DNA of 64,000 nucleotides from Akkermansiaceae bacterium (GTDB taxonomy: Bacteria > Verrucomicrobiota > Verrucomicrobiia > Verrucomicrobiales > Akkermansiaceae), in NCBI GenBank assembly GCA_015062055.1, contig SUVK01000003.1, positions 24,628-88,627 on the forward strand, read 5' to 3'. Every line of letters starts with the position of its first letter. Within the stretch, counting starts at the first letter, position 1. Both the position numbers and the translations under genes were made by a program. Of this stretch, positions 56,929 through 64,000 are shown piece by piece. The notes beneath the pieces are model-generated. The model was not told where the DNA came from, did not search any database, and saw nothing but the letters and a program-made list of their open reading frames with translations.

Positions 56929-58509
56929 TCATGAACATTTGGTGGGTAAGAGACTCTGCACAAGAGAAACTGTTACTTTGGATAGCCCCGTGTCATTACG
57001 CATGTCATTAGCACGCATAATTATCTCATTAACCAATTTTGCAGCAGTATGGTTCTTTGACTTCTTTAATTCGGAAAAGTAGTTCTCCATTAACTCAATC
57101 GCTTTTGGATCCCAGAAATTTACACTCAGTTTCCTTTGCCACCCATTAGGCATTTCACAATCAAGACGACGCTGAGCCATCTCCGAAGGCATAACATGCC
57201 AAATAAAGCACTTATCAGCACCTATCATGGCTTCCATGAATTCCAAGGCATCTCGTGTGTAGAGTTCAGGATTGTCATCAAAACGCTCATAATTATTTTC
57301 TGATACGCTGTCGCCAGAATGACCAACAATGTATTCAACCAAATCGTTATTGAAATTACCTGCTCCCTTTAACAATGAAATCATTGAACCACGAATAGAA
57401 TGAACAGCATATGGATTTAACTCATATATCCCAGGCTTATTTGTTACATTTAATTCCATTTCTTTTCGCATGGCTCGCATGTGCGTTTGTGCTTTTGTGA
57501 CATTACTCTGTATTAGATTATTTGTATTTTCTCGGCCATAACAAAACACATACTCTTTCCACTTTTTAGGGGCTGGTAATTTTTTTACCTCCTCCAAAAT
57601 CCACTTCATTGTAGGAGTTATGTAGATTCTAGTGCGTTGTTGGGTTGAATTCTCAGTTTTATTATGAATCTTGGTTATAATGTTATGCTTTAAGTCAATA
57701 TCAATCCATTTTAACTCAGCAATTACAGCATCACGCCAACCTGTAACCATTAGGAAGTAAAAATAGGCGAATGTGTGGAGTTTCATTTTCTTGTTGTGGT
57801 TACGCCCTTCACCTGCTCGCTTCAAAATATATTCCAACTGCTCAGCAGAAAAAATCTCTTTACGAGGAACAAAAGTATTATCCAAGCCTATCTTCTTGGT
57901 TCTGATTTTTTTGAAATGATTGCGATACTTATACGGTGCGTCCTTAAAATCCTCTTCAATTATCTCAAAACAGGCTTGCACGCTGCGTTTCATGGTATCA
58001 ACACTTGAAAAAGCATATTTCTTCTTTTCGGAAAGGTAATACACCCATTGTATACAATGCTCTTTCTCTATTTGATGCAGTTGCAAATCCTCTCCTATGT
58101 TTTCTGCAAGCCAATTAGCAAAACAATTTACATATTTCCTTGCGCTATCACGAGACTTATACTTTGACCCATTACAAATTTTGCTATCAGGGAGATTACG
58201 CAGATACTCTGATGCGTAGATTTTTGCATTGGAGGCCTTCTCTGGCTTATTCTTACGCAACCACTCTTGCTTCTGTATCTCGGCAAGTCGTATTTTTTCT
58301 TTTGCAATTTCAGCAAGAACGACTTTGGTTCTTGCAATAGCCGATTTAAAGGATTCTCCTTCATTAGGAGTAACCGTTTCCTCTTTCGTGCTATACCGTG
58401 AAGACTTCCCCATAGCCTTCTTCAAAGGACAAGTCCACCGACAGACGAGTTTTTTTGATGAGGAATCATAAGTGTATTTTAAATCCAATGAGGATGATTT
58501 TTTAGCCAT
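56929..58509 (-). CDS. Tyrosine recombinase (phage-type integrase)
   Basis: 526 aa from ATG 58509. N-terminal basic region with an arm-binding-like domain and a SAM-like core-binding domain (about 100-220). The catalytic domain (about 230-500) shows the R-H-R-H-Y set: TGWRDAVIAELKW (first Arg), VHSIRGSM (His-x-x-Arg), GHSGDSVSENNYERF (His and the Tyr nucleophile). Long for the family, with an extra ~60 residues after the Tyr. It ends with TGA and has no internal TAG. It catalyses integration or excision of the element; related to Bacteroides-type integrases in length and motifs. Confidence 0.88.
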   Translation of the reverse strand: MAKKSSSLDLKYTYDSSSKKLVCRWTCPLKKAMGKSSRYSTKEETVTPNEGESFKSAIARTKVVLAEIAKEKIRLAEIQKQEWLRKNKPEKASNAKIYASEYLRNLPDSKICNGSKYKSRDSARKYVNCFANWLAENIGEDLQLHQIEKEHCIQWVYYLSEKKKYAFSSVDTMKRSVQACFEIIEEDFKDAPYKYRNHFKKIRTKKIGLDNTFVPRKEIFSAEQLEYILKRAGEGRNHNKKMKLHTFAYFYFLMVTGWRDAVIAELKWIDIDLKHNIITKIHNKTENSTQQRTRIYITPTMKWILEEVKKLPAPKKWKEYVFCYGRENTNNLIQSNVTKAQTHMRAMRKEMELNVTNKPGIYELNPYAVHSIRGSMISLLKGAGNFNNDLVEYIVGHSGDSVSENNYERFDDNPELYTRDALEFMEAMIGADKCFIWHVMPSEMAQRRLDCEMPNGWQRKLSVNFWDPKAIELMENYFSELKKSKNHTAAKLVNEIIMRANDMRNDTGLSKVTVSLVQSLLPTKCS

Positions 58510-58544
58510 ATATATAGTAAAAGAAGTTAGATTTAGTATTAGAA

Positions 58545-58799
58545 TTAGCCAACCAGCACTTTGCAATTATTGAGATAACATTCTGCATTGTTTCCATTCC
58601 GCAGTTGTAGGTAGACGCTTACAGTAGACGCGCCCAAAATTCGTGCAGCAGCCTTGTAACAGCAAACATGATGCAGTTCTCCATTCTTTTCAATGGTCAT
58701 TCGCACTTTTTGAACAGGGCGGCGATTTTTAGCCCAACGGCGTTCGCAACGCTTCCACATCTGAAGTTCGGTATGTGTAATAATTTTATTATTAGTCAT
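58545..58799 (-). CDS. Small basic NUMOD1-like DNA-binding protein
   Basis: 84 aa, strongly basic. The C-terminal half (CYKAAARILGASTVSVYLQLRNG) fits a helix-turn-helix of the NUMOD1/homing-endonuclease accessory type. Just upstream of and co-directional with the integrase gene, so it might act as an excisionase or transcription regulator. Stop is TAA. The assignment rests on a short pattern only. Confidence 0.5.
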   Translation of the reverse strand: MTNNKIITHTELQMWKRCERRWAKNRRPVQKVRMTIEKNGELHHVCCYKAAARILGASTVSVYLQLRNGNNAECYLNNCKVLVG

Positions 58800-58825
58800 T
58801 GATTTATAAGTTGTTTTCTTTATTC

Positions 58826-59440
58826 TTAAGCAATTGCTTTCTTGCGTGCATTATTGGGGTCAGCATTATTGTAGCGAGCAGACCGCTCCACAATGAACTC
58901 GTAGCGAGTCTTTTTGTAAGTAATGAAGGACTGACCTTCCTTCTCTGCCTTACGAATCTTGGTGCGAAGCATTCCTCCATGAATACCACAAGTAGCCATC
59001 GCATTCACATACCCATCAATGAAGATGACTTCATCTGAGTTTTCAGATTGCAGCAGAATCTTGGCATACTTAGCAGCCTTATCCTTAGCAATACGCTCAG
59101 GATTATTATTCACCTCAGTAATGGTCTTGACGGTCAGATTCTCCAAACGCAGGTCTCTACGGTCGCCATTGATGCACACGATACGCTCATCCTTACCAAG
59201 AGGACGGACAAAGGTTTCATACACGAGACGAGCCATGTGGTAATACTCTATCCTTGTTCCAACCCGGAAAGTAACTGTGCCGTATTCGGTGCCGTGCTTA
59301 TCCTCGCTGAAATTAGTTGTTAGGTCAATTACCGTGTCATTGACATAGGACTTTGCTACGCCTGCTTTTGTAATTGAGTAATAGCCACGCCAGCCATCTA
59401 CCCAACGCTCGTCATCTGCAATGTAGTTTATATCAAACAT
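58826..59440 (-). CDS. NUMOD4/HNH-like protein, HNH site degenerate
   Basis: 204 aa. The start (RWVDGWRGYYSITKAGVAKSY) is the NUMOD4 module; HMARLVYETFVRPL and VCINGDRRDLRLENLTV follow the order of HNH_3 homing endonucleases. The usual His in this second motif is Cys, so nuclease activity is doubtful. The C-terminal ~90 residues contain another DNA-binding-like helix (YVNAMATCGIHGGMLRTKIRKAEKEG). Such genes are typical of phages. Followed by the NUMOD1-like gene 26 bp later. Confidence 0.65.
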   Translation of the reverse strand: MFDINYIADDERWVDGWRGYYSITKAGVAKSYVNDTVIDLTTNFSEDKHGTEYGTVTFRVGTRIEYYHMARLVYETFVRPLGKDERIVCINGDRRDLRLENLTVKTITEVNNNPERIAKDKAAKYAKILLQSENSDEVIFIDGYVNAMATCGIHGGMLRTKIRKAEKEGQSFITYKKTRYEFIVERSARYNNADPNNARKKAIA

Positions 59441-59460
59441 GATTTTCTTTGTTTAGATTT

Positions 59461-59481
59461 GGGGGAGGAGTCCCCTCCCCC
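59461..59481. other. G/C-rich hairpin between element genes
   Basis: GGGGGAGG and CCTCCCCC flank 5 nt. The T-run follows on the + strand only, so on the coding (minus) strand it is a plain hairpin, perhaps an mRNA-processing site. Confidence 0.4.
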
Positions 59482-59491
59482 TGTTTTTAGT

Positions 59492-59923
59492 TTACGCCAC
59501 CTGACTACCGTTTGCGTTGTTAGCCGACGCGAATACTGCACAAGCGTGACCAAGGAGACCGTTCAAGCGCAGACCTTCTTCAATACATCCTTTTTCAAAA
59601 CACTCTTTGATGAGGCTCTGACAGATGTTGATTTCTTCCAACAGGCGAGCACGCTCGCCCTTGTCTACAATCAAGCGGAGAATGAATCCGCTGGAGTTGT
59701 GGGCATCAAAACCCGCAATCTTGTTGAGGTGATTCAGCGTGTTAATCTTAGCGATCATCTCGTGATTATTATTCCCATTGTTCTCCATATTGTCAGCAGG
59801 CTGGGAAACGCCTGCACTCTTCGTAGTATCGTTCATCATACTATTTTTGTTATTGTAAGAGGTTACAACTTCACTGTTCATCTGCTCGGAAGCATCCATC
59901 TGAATTGTGTTATTAATCTTCAT
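59492..59923 (-). CDS. Unknown Asn/Met-rich element protein
   Basis: 143 aa. The first ~60 residues are rich in Asn, Met, Ser and Thr and look disordered; residues about 65-135 are helical with several Cys (INICQSLIKECFEKGC). No known family. First gene after the long leader RNA from the promoter near 60435, so it heads the minus-strand operon with the HNH-like, NUMOD-like and integrase genes. Stop is TAA. Confidence 0.6.
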   Translation of the reverse strand: MKINNTIQMDASEQMNSEVVTSYNNKNSMMNDTTKSAGVSQPADNMENNGNNNHEMIAKINTLNHLNKIAGFDAHNSSGFILRLIVDKGERARLLEEINICQSLIKECFEKGCIEEGLRLNGLLGHACAVFASANNANGSQVA

Positions 59924-60407
59924 TTTACTAATTCTTTCTATTTCTTTTTAGTGTTTTACTAGATTAGCCACAACATCAAAACGGAAAGCGTATATCTCAA
60001 AGGCAGTCAGATTCAGCACCCTCCCATCTGTCACATGGGCATCACCTGTAGCCTCCCCAACTGAGACTGGGGCGGAAGGGTTAAGGCGATGTTTTTAGTT
60101 GTTAATAATTGAGCCTGACCTTCAATCTTTTACCCCTATAGTCTCTTGGGAATGAGTGCCAGAGCATGATGGGGTGGGTATCATTACTTTGGGAAGGTGT
60201 TGTCACAAAGGTCAGGCTTCCAAGCCTAAAAGAAGTATGAATCTATGGAAGATTCTTGGGCAATCAGGGCACAAAAAAAGCCACCTTTACATACCTCACA
60301 ACATTTCTTACCGAGCCATCATTGACTCTGACTAATAACGCAATAACCCCGATTGGGTCTCCGTTTCGCTGTTTTATGAGGTAGGCAGGTGACTGTCTAC
60401 GGGAGGT
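59924..60407 (-). ncRNA. Long structured leader RNA of the integrase operon
   Basis: About 480 nt without a coding frame between the promoter at 60408-60435 and the first gene. It contains a 10-bp inverted repeat (60113-60122 with 60208-60217), a 7-bp repeat TACCTCA/TGAGGTA near 60300 and 60376 enclosing further stems, and the palindrome AGGCTTCCAAGCCT. No U-tract terminator is clear. Candidates: riboregulator, packaging or origin structure. A tRNA-like spacing at 60300-60380 lacks a T-arm, so it is not called tRNA. Confidence 0.4.
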
Positions 60408-60435
60408 AGTATATCAAACTTAATATTTAAGTCAA
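60408..60435 (-). promoter_or_regulatory. Strong minus-strand promoter of the element
   Basis: TTGACT (60435-60430), 16 bp, TATACT (60413-60408). It reads into the structured leader and then the small-gene/integrase operon. Confidence 0.75.
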
Positions 60436-60485
60436 GCGTTTTTTTGTAAAAACAAAATATTTTTTAGCAAAAAAATGTTATCTAT

Positions 60486-61364
60486 TTATAATCTTATCAT
60501 TACGAAGTATATTTTTTTCAATGTTGTGGATATTTCATCAATAAAGAAGCACACCTTGCATCCCTTAGGTAGAGGCGGGAGTTCATCCACTGCCTTTTTT
60601 ATATTTCCTTTCACGGCACAGAGAAGGTTGAGTTTAGAATATCTGATGACTTTATAATCAGCACTTCCAGAATTCACATAGATAAATTTCCCATCTCGGT
60701 ATACTTTTCCGAAGCCACAACGCATCAAGCGAGATTCCATCATATCAAGGAAACAAGATTCCCATGAACCAAAAGTTTTATTTTGTAGTTCTTTCGCTTG
60801 ATTTAATCTTTCTCTCATACTGATACCAAGTTGCTTATCGCTCTCATTCACGGACAGTTCAATGGCTTTATTCATTCTATCAAACATGTATTGAACAGGA
60901 CAGTCGGCTAAACTTCCATATTGGCTCACATGCCCTGCTATGCGCCATATTACATTCCCAAACCCCATTTTGGGAATCTCTCCCATGCTCGCTTTCCATT
61001 GGCTTTTTTTCATTGCCATAAAGTCGGCAAGAGCATATTGAAAGAGCCGTCTTGCGGAATAATGGATTTCACCAAGTAATGATAAGACTATCCTAATTGG
61101 TTCAAAAAGGCTTTGTAAGGGTTCTGTTCTATCCGCTATCTTCTTGCGCGTTTCTGATAAGAGCGCGTTCAGGCACACATCCAAAGCCTTATCTACTTCA
61201 TACAACTTCTCGGCTCCTATCTTGTTCTTTATTCTTATCCTCTTCTGGTCAGTCAGTTTTGGAATACTGTGCGATTCGTTAGAAACGAAAACTTGAATCA
61301 CACTATAATAATCAGAAATAAAGTCTTTTAGGATATTTCCTGCTTGCTCCGTATCTGGATTCAT
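60486..61364 (-). CDS. Unknown element protein, helical
   Basis: 292 aa from ATG 61364, where an in-frame TGA lies four codons upstream. Largely helical and charged; no TM helices. Pieces such as LFQYALADFMAMKKSQW and VKGNIKKAVDELPPLPKG have no match that I recognise. Stop is TAA. It lies in a run with 61459-61725 and a possible 27-codon frame, all minus strand. Confidence 0.6.
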   Translation of the reverse strand: MNPDTEQAGNILKDFISDYYSVIQVFVSNESHSIPKLTDQKRIRIKNKIGAEKLYEVDKALDVCLNALLSETRKKIADRTEPLQSLFEPIRIVLSLLGEIHYSARRLFQYALADFMAMKKSQWKASMGEIPKMGFGNVIWRIAGHVSQYGSLADCPVQYMFDRMNKAIELSVNESDKQLGISMRERLNQAKELQNKTFGSWESCFLDMMESRLMRCGFGKVYRDGKFIYVNSGSADYKVIRYSKLNLLCAVKGNIKKAVDELPPLPKGCKVCFFIDEISTTLKKIYFVMIRL

Positions 61365-61378
61365 AATAATGCTTCAGG

Positions 61379-61462
61379 TTACAGTTCGTTGATAGCCGGC
61401 AAAGCCTTAACTATCTCCATTACCCATGGCTTTAAGATATCAAGTGCAGAGATCAAAGTCAA
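61379..61462 (-). CDS. Possible 27-residue peptide
   Basis: A TTG start overlapping the TGA of the upstream gene opens 27 codons (amphipathic, ALDILKPWVMEIVKAL) to TAA, filling most of the gap between two genes. The evidence is only position and plausible sequence. Confidence 0.22.
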   Translation of the reverse strand: MTLISALDILKPWVMEIVKALPAINEL

Positions 61463-61725
61463 TCTTCTAGTTCTTCCACATCAAAAATTCCCTCACCATG
61501 CCCAATGCGAACACCGTTCACTATGTTTTCATAGGTGTATGTTCCTGCCTTGGATGATGCAAAGGTCAGAGTGTATCTCTCTCCCTCTTTTGTTGATTTT
61601 TCTCTCTTGTAGATTGCATAGTCTCCTCCTGTCCGCTCATAGTAAGAGAGGGAGTAAACGGCATCAAACTCATAGGTTGAAGCAGGTAAAATACCTTGTT
61701 TTTGAATCTTTGGAGATATATTCAT
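61459..61725 (-). CDS. Unknown small beta-rich protein
   Basis: 88 aa with alternating polar and aromatic residues (YEFDAVYSLSYYERTGGDYAIYKREK, positions 18-43), ending in the acidic FDVEELED. The pattern looks like an antiparallel sheet. Stop is TGA. The ATG at 61725 lies just after a terminator for the upstream gene, so expression must come from read-through or a promoter I do not see. Function unknown. Confidence 0.5.
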   Translation of the reverse strand: MNISPKIQKQGILPASTYEFDAVYSLSYYERTGGDYAIYKREKSTKEGERYTLTFASSKAGTYTYENIVNGVRIGHGEGIFDVEELED

Positions 61726-61737
61726 GCGATAGCCGAG

Positions 61738-61774
61738 AAAAAACTCCCTCCCCGAATAAGTCTCAGGGAAGGAG
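61738..61774 (-). terminator. Minus-strand terminator after the DUF805-like gene
   Basis: On the minus strand CTCCTTCCC pairs with GGGAGGGAG (one G-U), followed by six T. Confidence 0.75.
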
Positions 61775-61801
61775 TATGATTAGGAAAGCGATTAAACAGG
61801 A

Positions 61802-62332
61802 TTAGCGCAGTTTAAGGGTGGATGCACTGAATACAGTCTTTTTACGCAGAGCCGACAGTTTTTTATCTTCTGGGCTGTCTTGACAATAGCACTTGCGAAT
61901 AATCCAAATATTGTAGGAGAGCCAAGTAATCATGAGAACAAGAGCGAAAACTGTTGCTCCATTGCTTCTGATGATAGCACATATAACATAAGGAACCAGA
62001 AGAGCAATGTTAGGGATAACATACCAACATGTGTAATTCATTCCAAATGAGTGAAATCTACGCACTGCCTGAGGAAGAACTTTCTTGATGCAGAATATGC
62101 AGTAAGGAACAAAAAGCAGCAACGATAAGGTAATGCACAGAAACAGGTTATCGCTTGAAAGCAATACAACAAGAGCCTGCAATCCGCCCCAGAGAATACT
62201 AAAAATAAAACCAGTTTTCCATGCTTCTTTGAATTCTTCTTTTGTGCAAGTTCCTGAAAATGAGGGAAATAATTTGGACAACATAGGGGTGTATGTTGGC
62301 TCATCCGTTGGTGTGTTTTTGTCCTCTGTCAT
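61802..62332 (-). CDS. DUF805-like four-helix membrane protein
   Basis: 176 aa with four hydrophobic helices (about 45-65, 68-88, 105-125 and 128-150). RRFHSFGMNYTCWYV between helices two and three matches the R-x-H-D-x-x-x-S/T-x-W pattern of DUF805. Its promoter contains a 14-bp G tract between -35 and -10. It is preceded by a leader shared with the ankyrin gene at 62999. Function of DUF805 is unknown. Stop is TAA. Confidence 0.65.
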   Translation of the reverse strand: MTEDKNTPTDEPTYTPMLSKLFPSFSGTCTKEEFKEAWKTGFIFSILWGGLQALVVLLSSDNLFLCITLSLLLFVPYCIFCIKKVLPQAVRRFHSFGMNYTCWYVIPNIALLVPYVICAIIRSNGATVFALVLMITWLSYNIWIIRKCYCQDSPEDKKLSALRKKTVFSASTLKLR

Positions 62333-62361
62333 AGTGGGAGATAATGGTTGTTAGTTTAGAC

Positions 62362-62392
62362 GGTTTTGCCCCAAAAGAAGAGTCTCTTGGGG
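62362..62392 (-). promoter_or_regulatory. Conserved leader motif, copy A
   Basis: On the minus strand CCCCAAGAGA...TTTTGGGGCAAAAC. CCCCAA pairs with TTGGGG. The same motif stands in front of the ankyrin gene (63811-63840) and, in part, inside the leader RNA (60127-60149), so it is a repeated regulatory hairpin of the element. Confidence 0.55.
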
Positions 62393-62399
62393 TATAAAG

Positions 62400-62431
62400 A
62401 ATGTAGCATGCCCCCCCCCCCCCCATGTCAA
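62400..62431 (-). promoter_or_regulatory. Promoter with a 14-bp homopolymer in its spacer
   Basis: TTGACA (62431-62426) and TACATT (62405-62400) on the minus strand are separated by 20 bp, of which 14 are G. The homologous promoter at 63850 has the same -10 and a normal 17-bp spacer. Loss of three G would restore the best spacing, so transcription can be expected to vary with tract length. Confidence 0.65.
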
Positions 62432-62493
62432 GGACAAAAGAAACTTAATTTCAAAATTTTGTGTGATTAGGTATCAAACTAAACGCATACCCA

Positions 62494-62907
62494 TCAATTG
62501 AGCATCCCTCTGACCACCCCACAGAAGAAACCGAGAGCAAAGCCATGCACACCCTTGAGACATTCCGGATTCTTCCAGCCATCTGCATTATCCGGCAAAT
62601 CTTTGGCAACATCAACCACGGTCAAATTTGCAAGAGACAAAGCATCTCTTACCTCAAACTCCTTGCCACAGATAAAAAACGATTCATCAAGAGACGGTAA
62701 GGGTAGCGCATCAAAAGACTTCTAACCTATCTCTTCTAAGACCTCAAACGATTGAACTCCATCCGTTATTCTGCTTATCGTCTTTGCCACATCCACATAC
62801 CATACCCAGAACTCTGATAAAACTTTATGTGCTATATTCGTGGCAATCCAGTTGGAAAAGCCGGTGCCATTGTTCCAGTTCCATTTCTTTATTATCTGCT
62901 CTTTCAT
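62494..62907 (-). CDS. Unknown element protein with an in-frame TAG
   Basis: ATG 62907 to TGA 62496-62494, 137 codons with one TAG at 62724-62722 (codon 62). Standard-code reading gives only 61 aa. After the TAG the frame remains open and protein-like for 75 codons (SFDALPLPSLDESFFICGK, then ADGWKNPECLKGVHGF) and ends at TGA, which supports TAG as sense. Trp-rich N-terminus; no known family. Confidence 0.55.
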
Positions 62908-62936
62908 TATGAATTATTTAGGATAGATAGGGAAAG

Positions 62937-62972
62937 AAAATACCCACCCAAGGAATGATACCAAGGGTGGGT
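62937..62972 (-). terminator. Terminator of the ankyrin lipoprotein gene
   Basis: ACCCACCC (62942-62949) and GGGTGGGT (62965-62972) pair; on the minus strand ATTTTCTTT follows. Confidence 0.7.
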
Positions 62973-62998
62973 GATGAGAAAATTACTATTTGCTTGTG

Positions 62999-63772
62999 TT
63001 ATTCCTTTGCTCCTGCCTCTTTCAATAGTTCAAAGGTTTCTTTGAAACCAATTTCTGCCTCTTGAGCAGCCCAATATAACGGAGTATAACCAAACTTGTC
63101 CGCCTTATTGACATCCGCGCCTGCTTCTATCAACTGTTTAACGATTATTGGACGGTCACTGTAAGAAGCCCACCACAACGGAGTTCTACCATCCCTGTCC
63201 GCCTTATTGACATCCGCGCCTGCTTCTATCAACTGTTTAACGATTGCTGGGCGATTCATGCTAGAAGCCTTACGCAACGGAGTATCACCAAACTTGTCCG
63301 CCTTATTGACATCCGCGCCTGCCGCAATCAACAGTTTAACGATTTCTGTGTGACTTTGTATAGAAGCCAAATACAAAGGAGTAACTCCACCATTGTTCGC
63401 CTTATTGACATCCGCGCCTGCCGCAATCAACAGTTTAACGATTTCTGTGTGACCTTTCCAAGAAGCCTTAAGCAACGGAGTTTCGTCATCCTTGTCCACT
63501 TGATTGACATCCTCGCCTTTTGCTATCGTGCCTTTTTCTATCAACAGTTTAATGGCTTCAGTGCGACTCATGGAAGAAGTCGCCTCCAACGGAGTTTCTC
63601 CATCCTTGTCTGCCAGATTGTCGTCCGTGCATGCTGAATAGCCTACTGCCAAAAGCGGTATCAGCAAAAAACGCAAACCGAATAATGTCCATTTGTGTGG
63701 CTTTGATAAAGGTTGTGCCTTATCCAGCGTAAGATTTATCTCGGGGGGAGAATTAAGTGATGGCTGTGACAT
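62999..63772 (-). CDS. Ankyrin-repeat lipoprotein of the element
   Basis: 257 aa. A ~27-residue polar N-terminal extension precedes a hydrophobic segment ending in GYSAC (lipobox-like, Cys about 48). Six ankyrin repeats follow, with consensus DKDGETPL and HTEIVKLLIAAGADVNKA, four of them nearly identical in DNA. A similar repeat set is found in the host protein at 49494, so exchange between host and element is possible. Own promoter with the conserved leader motif. Stop is TAA. Probably exposed at the envelope and binding a protein, perhaps in superinfection control; this is speculation. Confidence 0.78.
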   Translation of the reverse strand: MSQPSLNSPPEINLTLDKAQPLSKPHKWTLFGLRFLLIPLLAVGYSACTDDNLADKDGETPLEATSSMSRTEAIKLLIEKGTIAKGEDVNQVDKDDETPLLKASWKGHTEIVKLLIAAGADVNKANNGGVTPLYLASIQSHTEIVKLLIAAGADVNKADKFGDTPLRKASSMNRPAIVKQLIEAGADVNKADRDGRTPLWWASYSDRPIIVKQLIEAGADVNKADKFGYTPLYWAAQEAEIGFKETFELLKEAGAKE

Positions 63773-63810
63773 AAATTGGAGGAGCGTGAGAATTACCTAT
63801 CTTGTGAAAC

Positions 63811-63840
63811 TGTTTTGCACCAAAAAAACTGTTCTCTTGG
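63811..63840 (-). promoter_or_regulatory. Conserved leader motif, copy B
   Basis: On the minus strand CTCCAAGAGA...TTTTTTTGGTGCAAAAC, equivalent in position to copy A (62362-62392). Confidence 0.5.
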
Positions 63841-63849
63841 AGTATTATG

Positions 63850-63878
63850 AATGTAGCACTTTCTTCTTCTTTCGGCAA
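63850..63878 (-). promoter_or_regulatory. Promoter of the ankyrin lipoprotein gene
   Basis: TTGCCG (63878-63873), 17 bp, TACATT (63855-63850) on the minus strand. Confidence 0.6.
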
Positions 63879-64000
63879 GATTAAAAGTGGCTGACCTATA
63901 TAATTTGCAAGTTGTAAAATCAAATGCGACACCGAAAGCCCTCCCAAAAAGTCTCCAAAGGAGCCCAAACTGCCCTAGCAGGATGGGGGATAGGGGGAAG
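63879..64000. other. Right edge, no supported gene
   Basis: A 71-codon minus-strand frame from 63968 crosses the promoter of the ankyrin gene and is not accepted. The element evidently continues beyond the window. Confidence 0.35.

Noticed and set aside
60290..60390. tRNA or suppressor tRNA
   Set aside because: The closing stem has about tRNA spacing, but there is no T-loop sequence and no CUA anticodon loop; no suppressor tRNA is found in the window.
60100..61364. Retron (structured RNA plus reverse transcriptase)
   Set aside because: The adjacent 292-aa protein has no reverse-transcriptase motifs such as YxDD.
62498..62725. 75-codon + strand frame
   Set aside because: Lies antisense to the recoded 62494-62907 gene and has no start signal.
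63753..63968. 71-codon minus-strand frame
   Set aside because: Runs across the promoter and leader of the ankyrin lipoprotein gene.

Overview
The window looks like the chromosome of an anaerobic gut Verrucomicrobium close to Akkermansia. This rests on two exported proteins ending in a Val-Pro-Glu-Pro / hydrophobic / poly-Arg sorting tail, a Bacteroides-like sdhCAB (fumarate reductase type), a reverse rubrerythrin with a PerR-like operator, and the gene styles. No 16S or other marker RNA is present, so the genus is an inference.

Layout. (1) 1-12363, relatively A+T-rich: one co-directional locus with a PBP+OmpA envelope protein, four different MotA/TolQ/ExbB-like channel proteins, two tandem MotB/ZorB-like stator proteins and a small membrane protein. 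It recalls the ZorAB part of Zorya defence or a Tol/Mot motor, but I know of no described system with this 4+2 composition. (2) 12364-18830, housekeeping: pnp, a pair of membrane-anchored coiled-coil proteins, a small lipoprotein, nth, panD, and secG with a VNTR tail. (3) 18861-22810 (-): an ankyrin, VWA and FHA/DUF4384 operon. (4) 22886-31443: lipoprotein, YhaM-like nuclease, LysE exporter, sdhCAB, glycosyltransferase, LolA-like protein and a TPR-like protein. (5) 31459-37531 (-): a 33-aa secreted-peptide transcript, two amidases (one lacking its catalytic Glu), and an acnA / 40-aa lipoprotein / flavin reductase operon. (6) 37600-53397: a divergent pair of PEP-CTERM-like proteins, a giant alpha-2-macroglobulin-like protein, rubrerythrin, recQ, an ankyrin protein, pdxH and an AGCS symporter.

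(7) About 53.4 kb to the right edge: an integrated A+T-rich element carrying a tyrosine recombinase, TOPRIM/primase-like protein, HNH/NUMOD-like genes, small unknown genes, a DUF805-like membrane protein and an ankyrin lipoprotein. Its most striking property is that TAG appears to be a sense codon. Three reading frames run through eight in-frame TAGs in total and end at TGA or TAA, and no other gene of the element ends in TAG, whereas the host recQ does. One element promoter also carries a 14-bp homopolymer between -35 and -10, suggesting phase variation.

A second genome-wide theme is leaderless mRNA. For at least seven host genes a good -35/-10 pair ends only 6-7 nt before the start codon, which also fixes several starts, including a GTG start for the YhaM-like gene.
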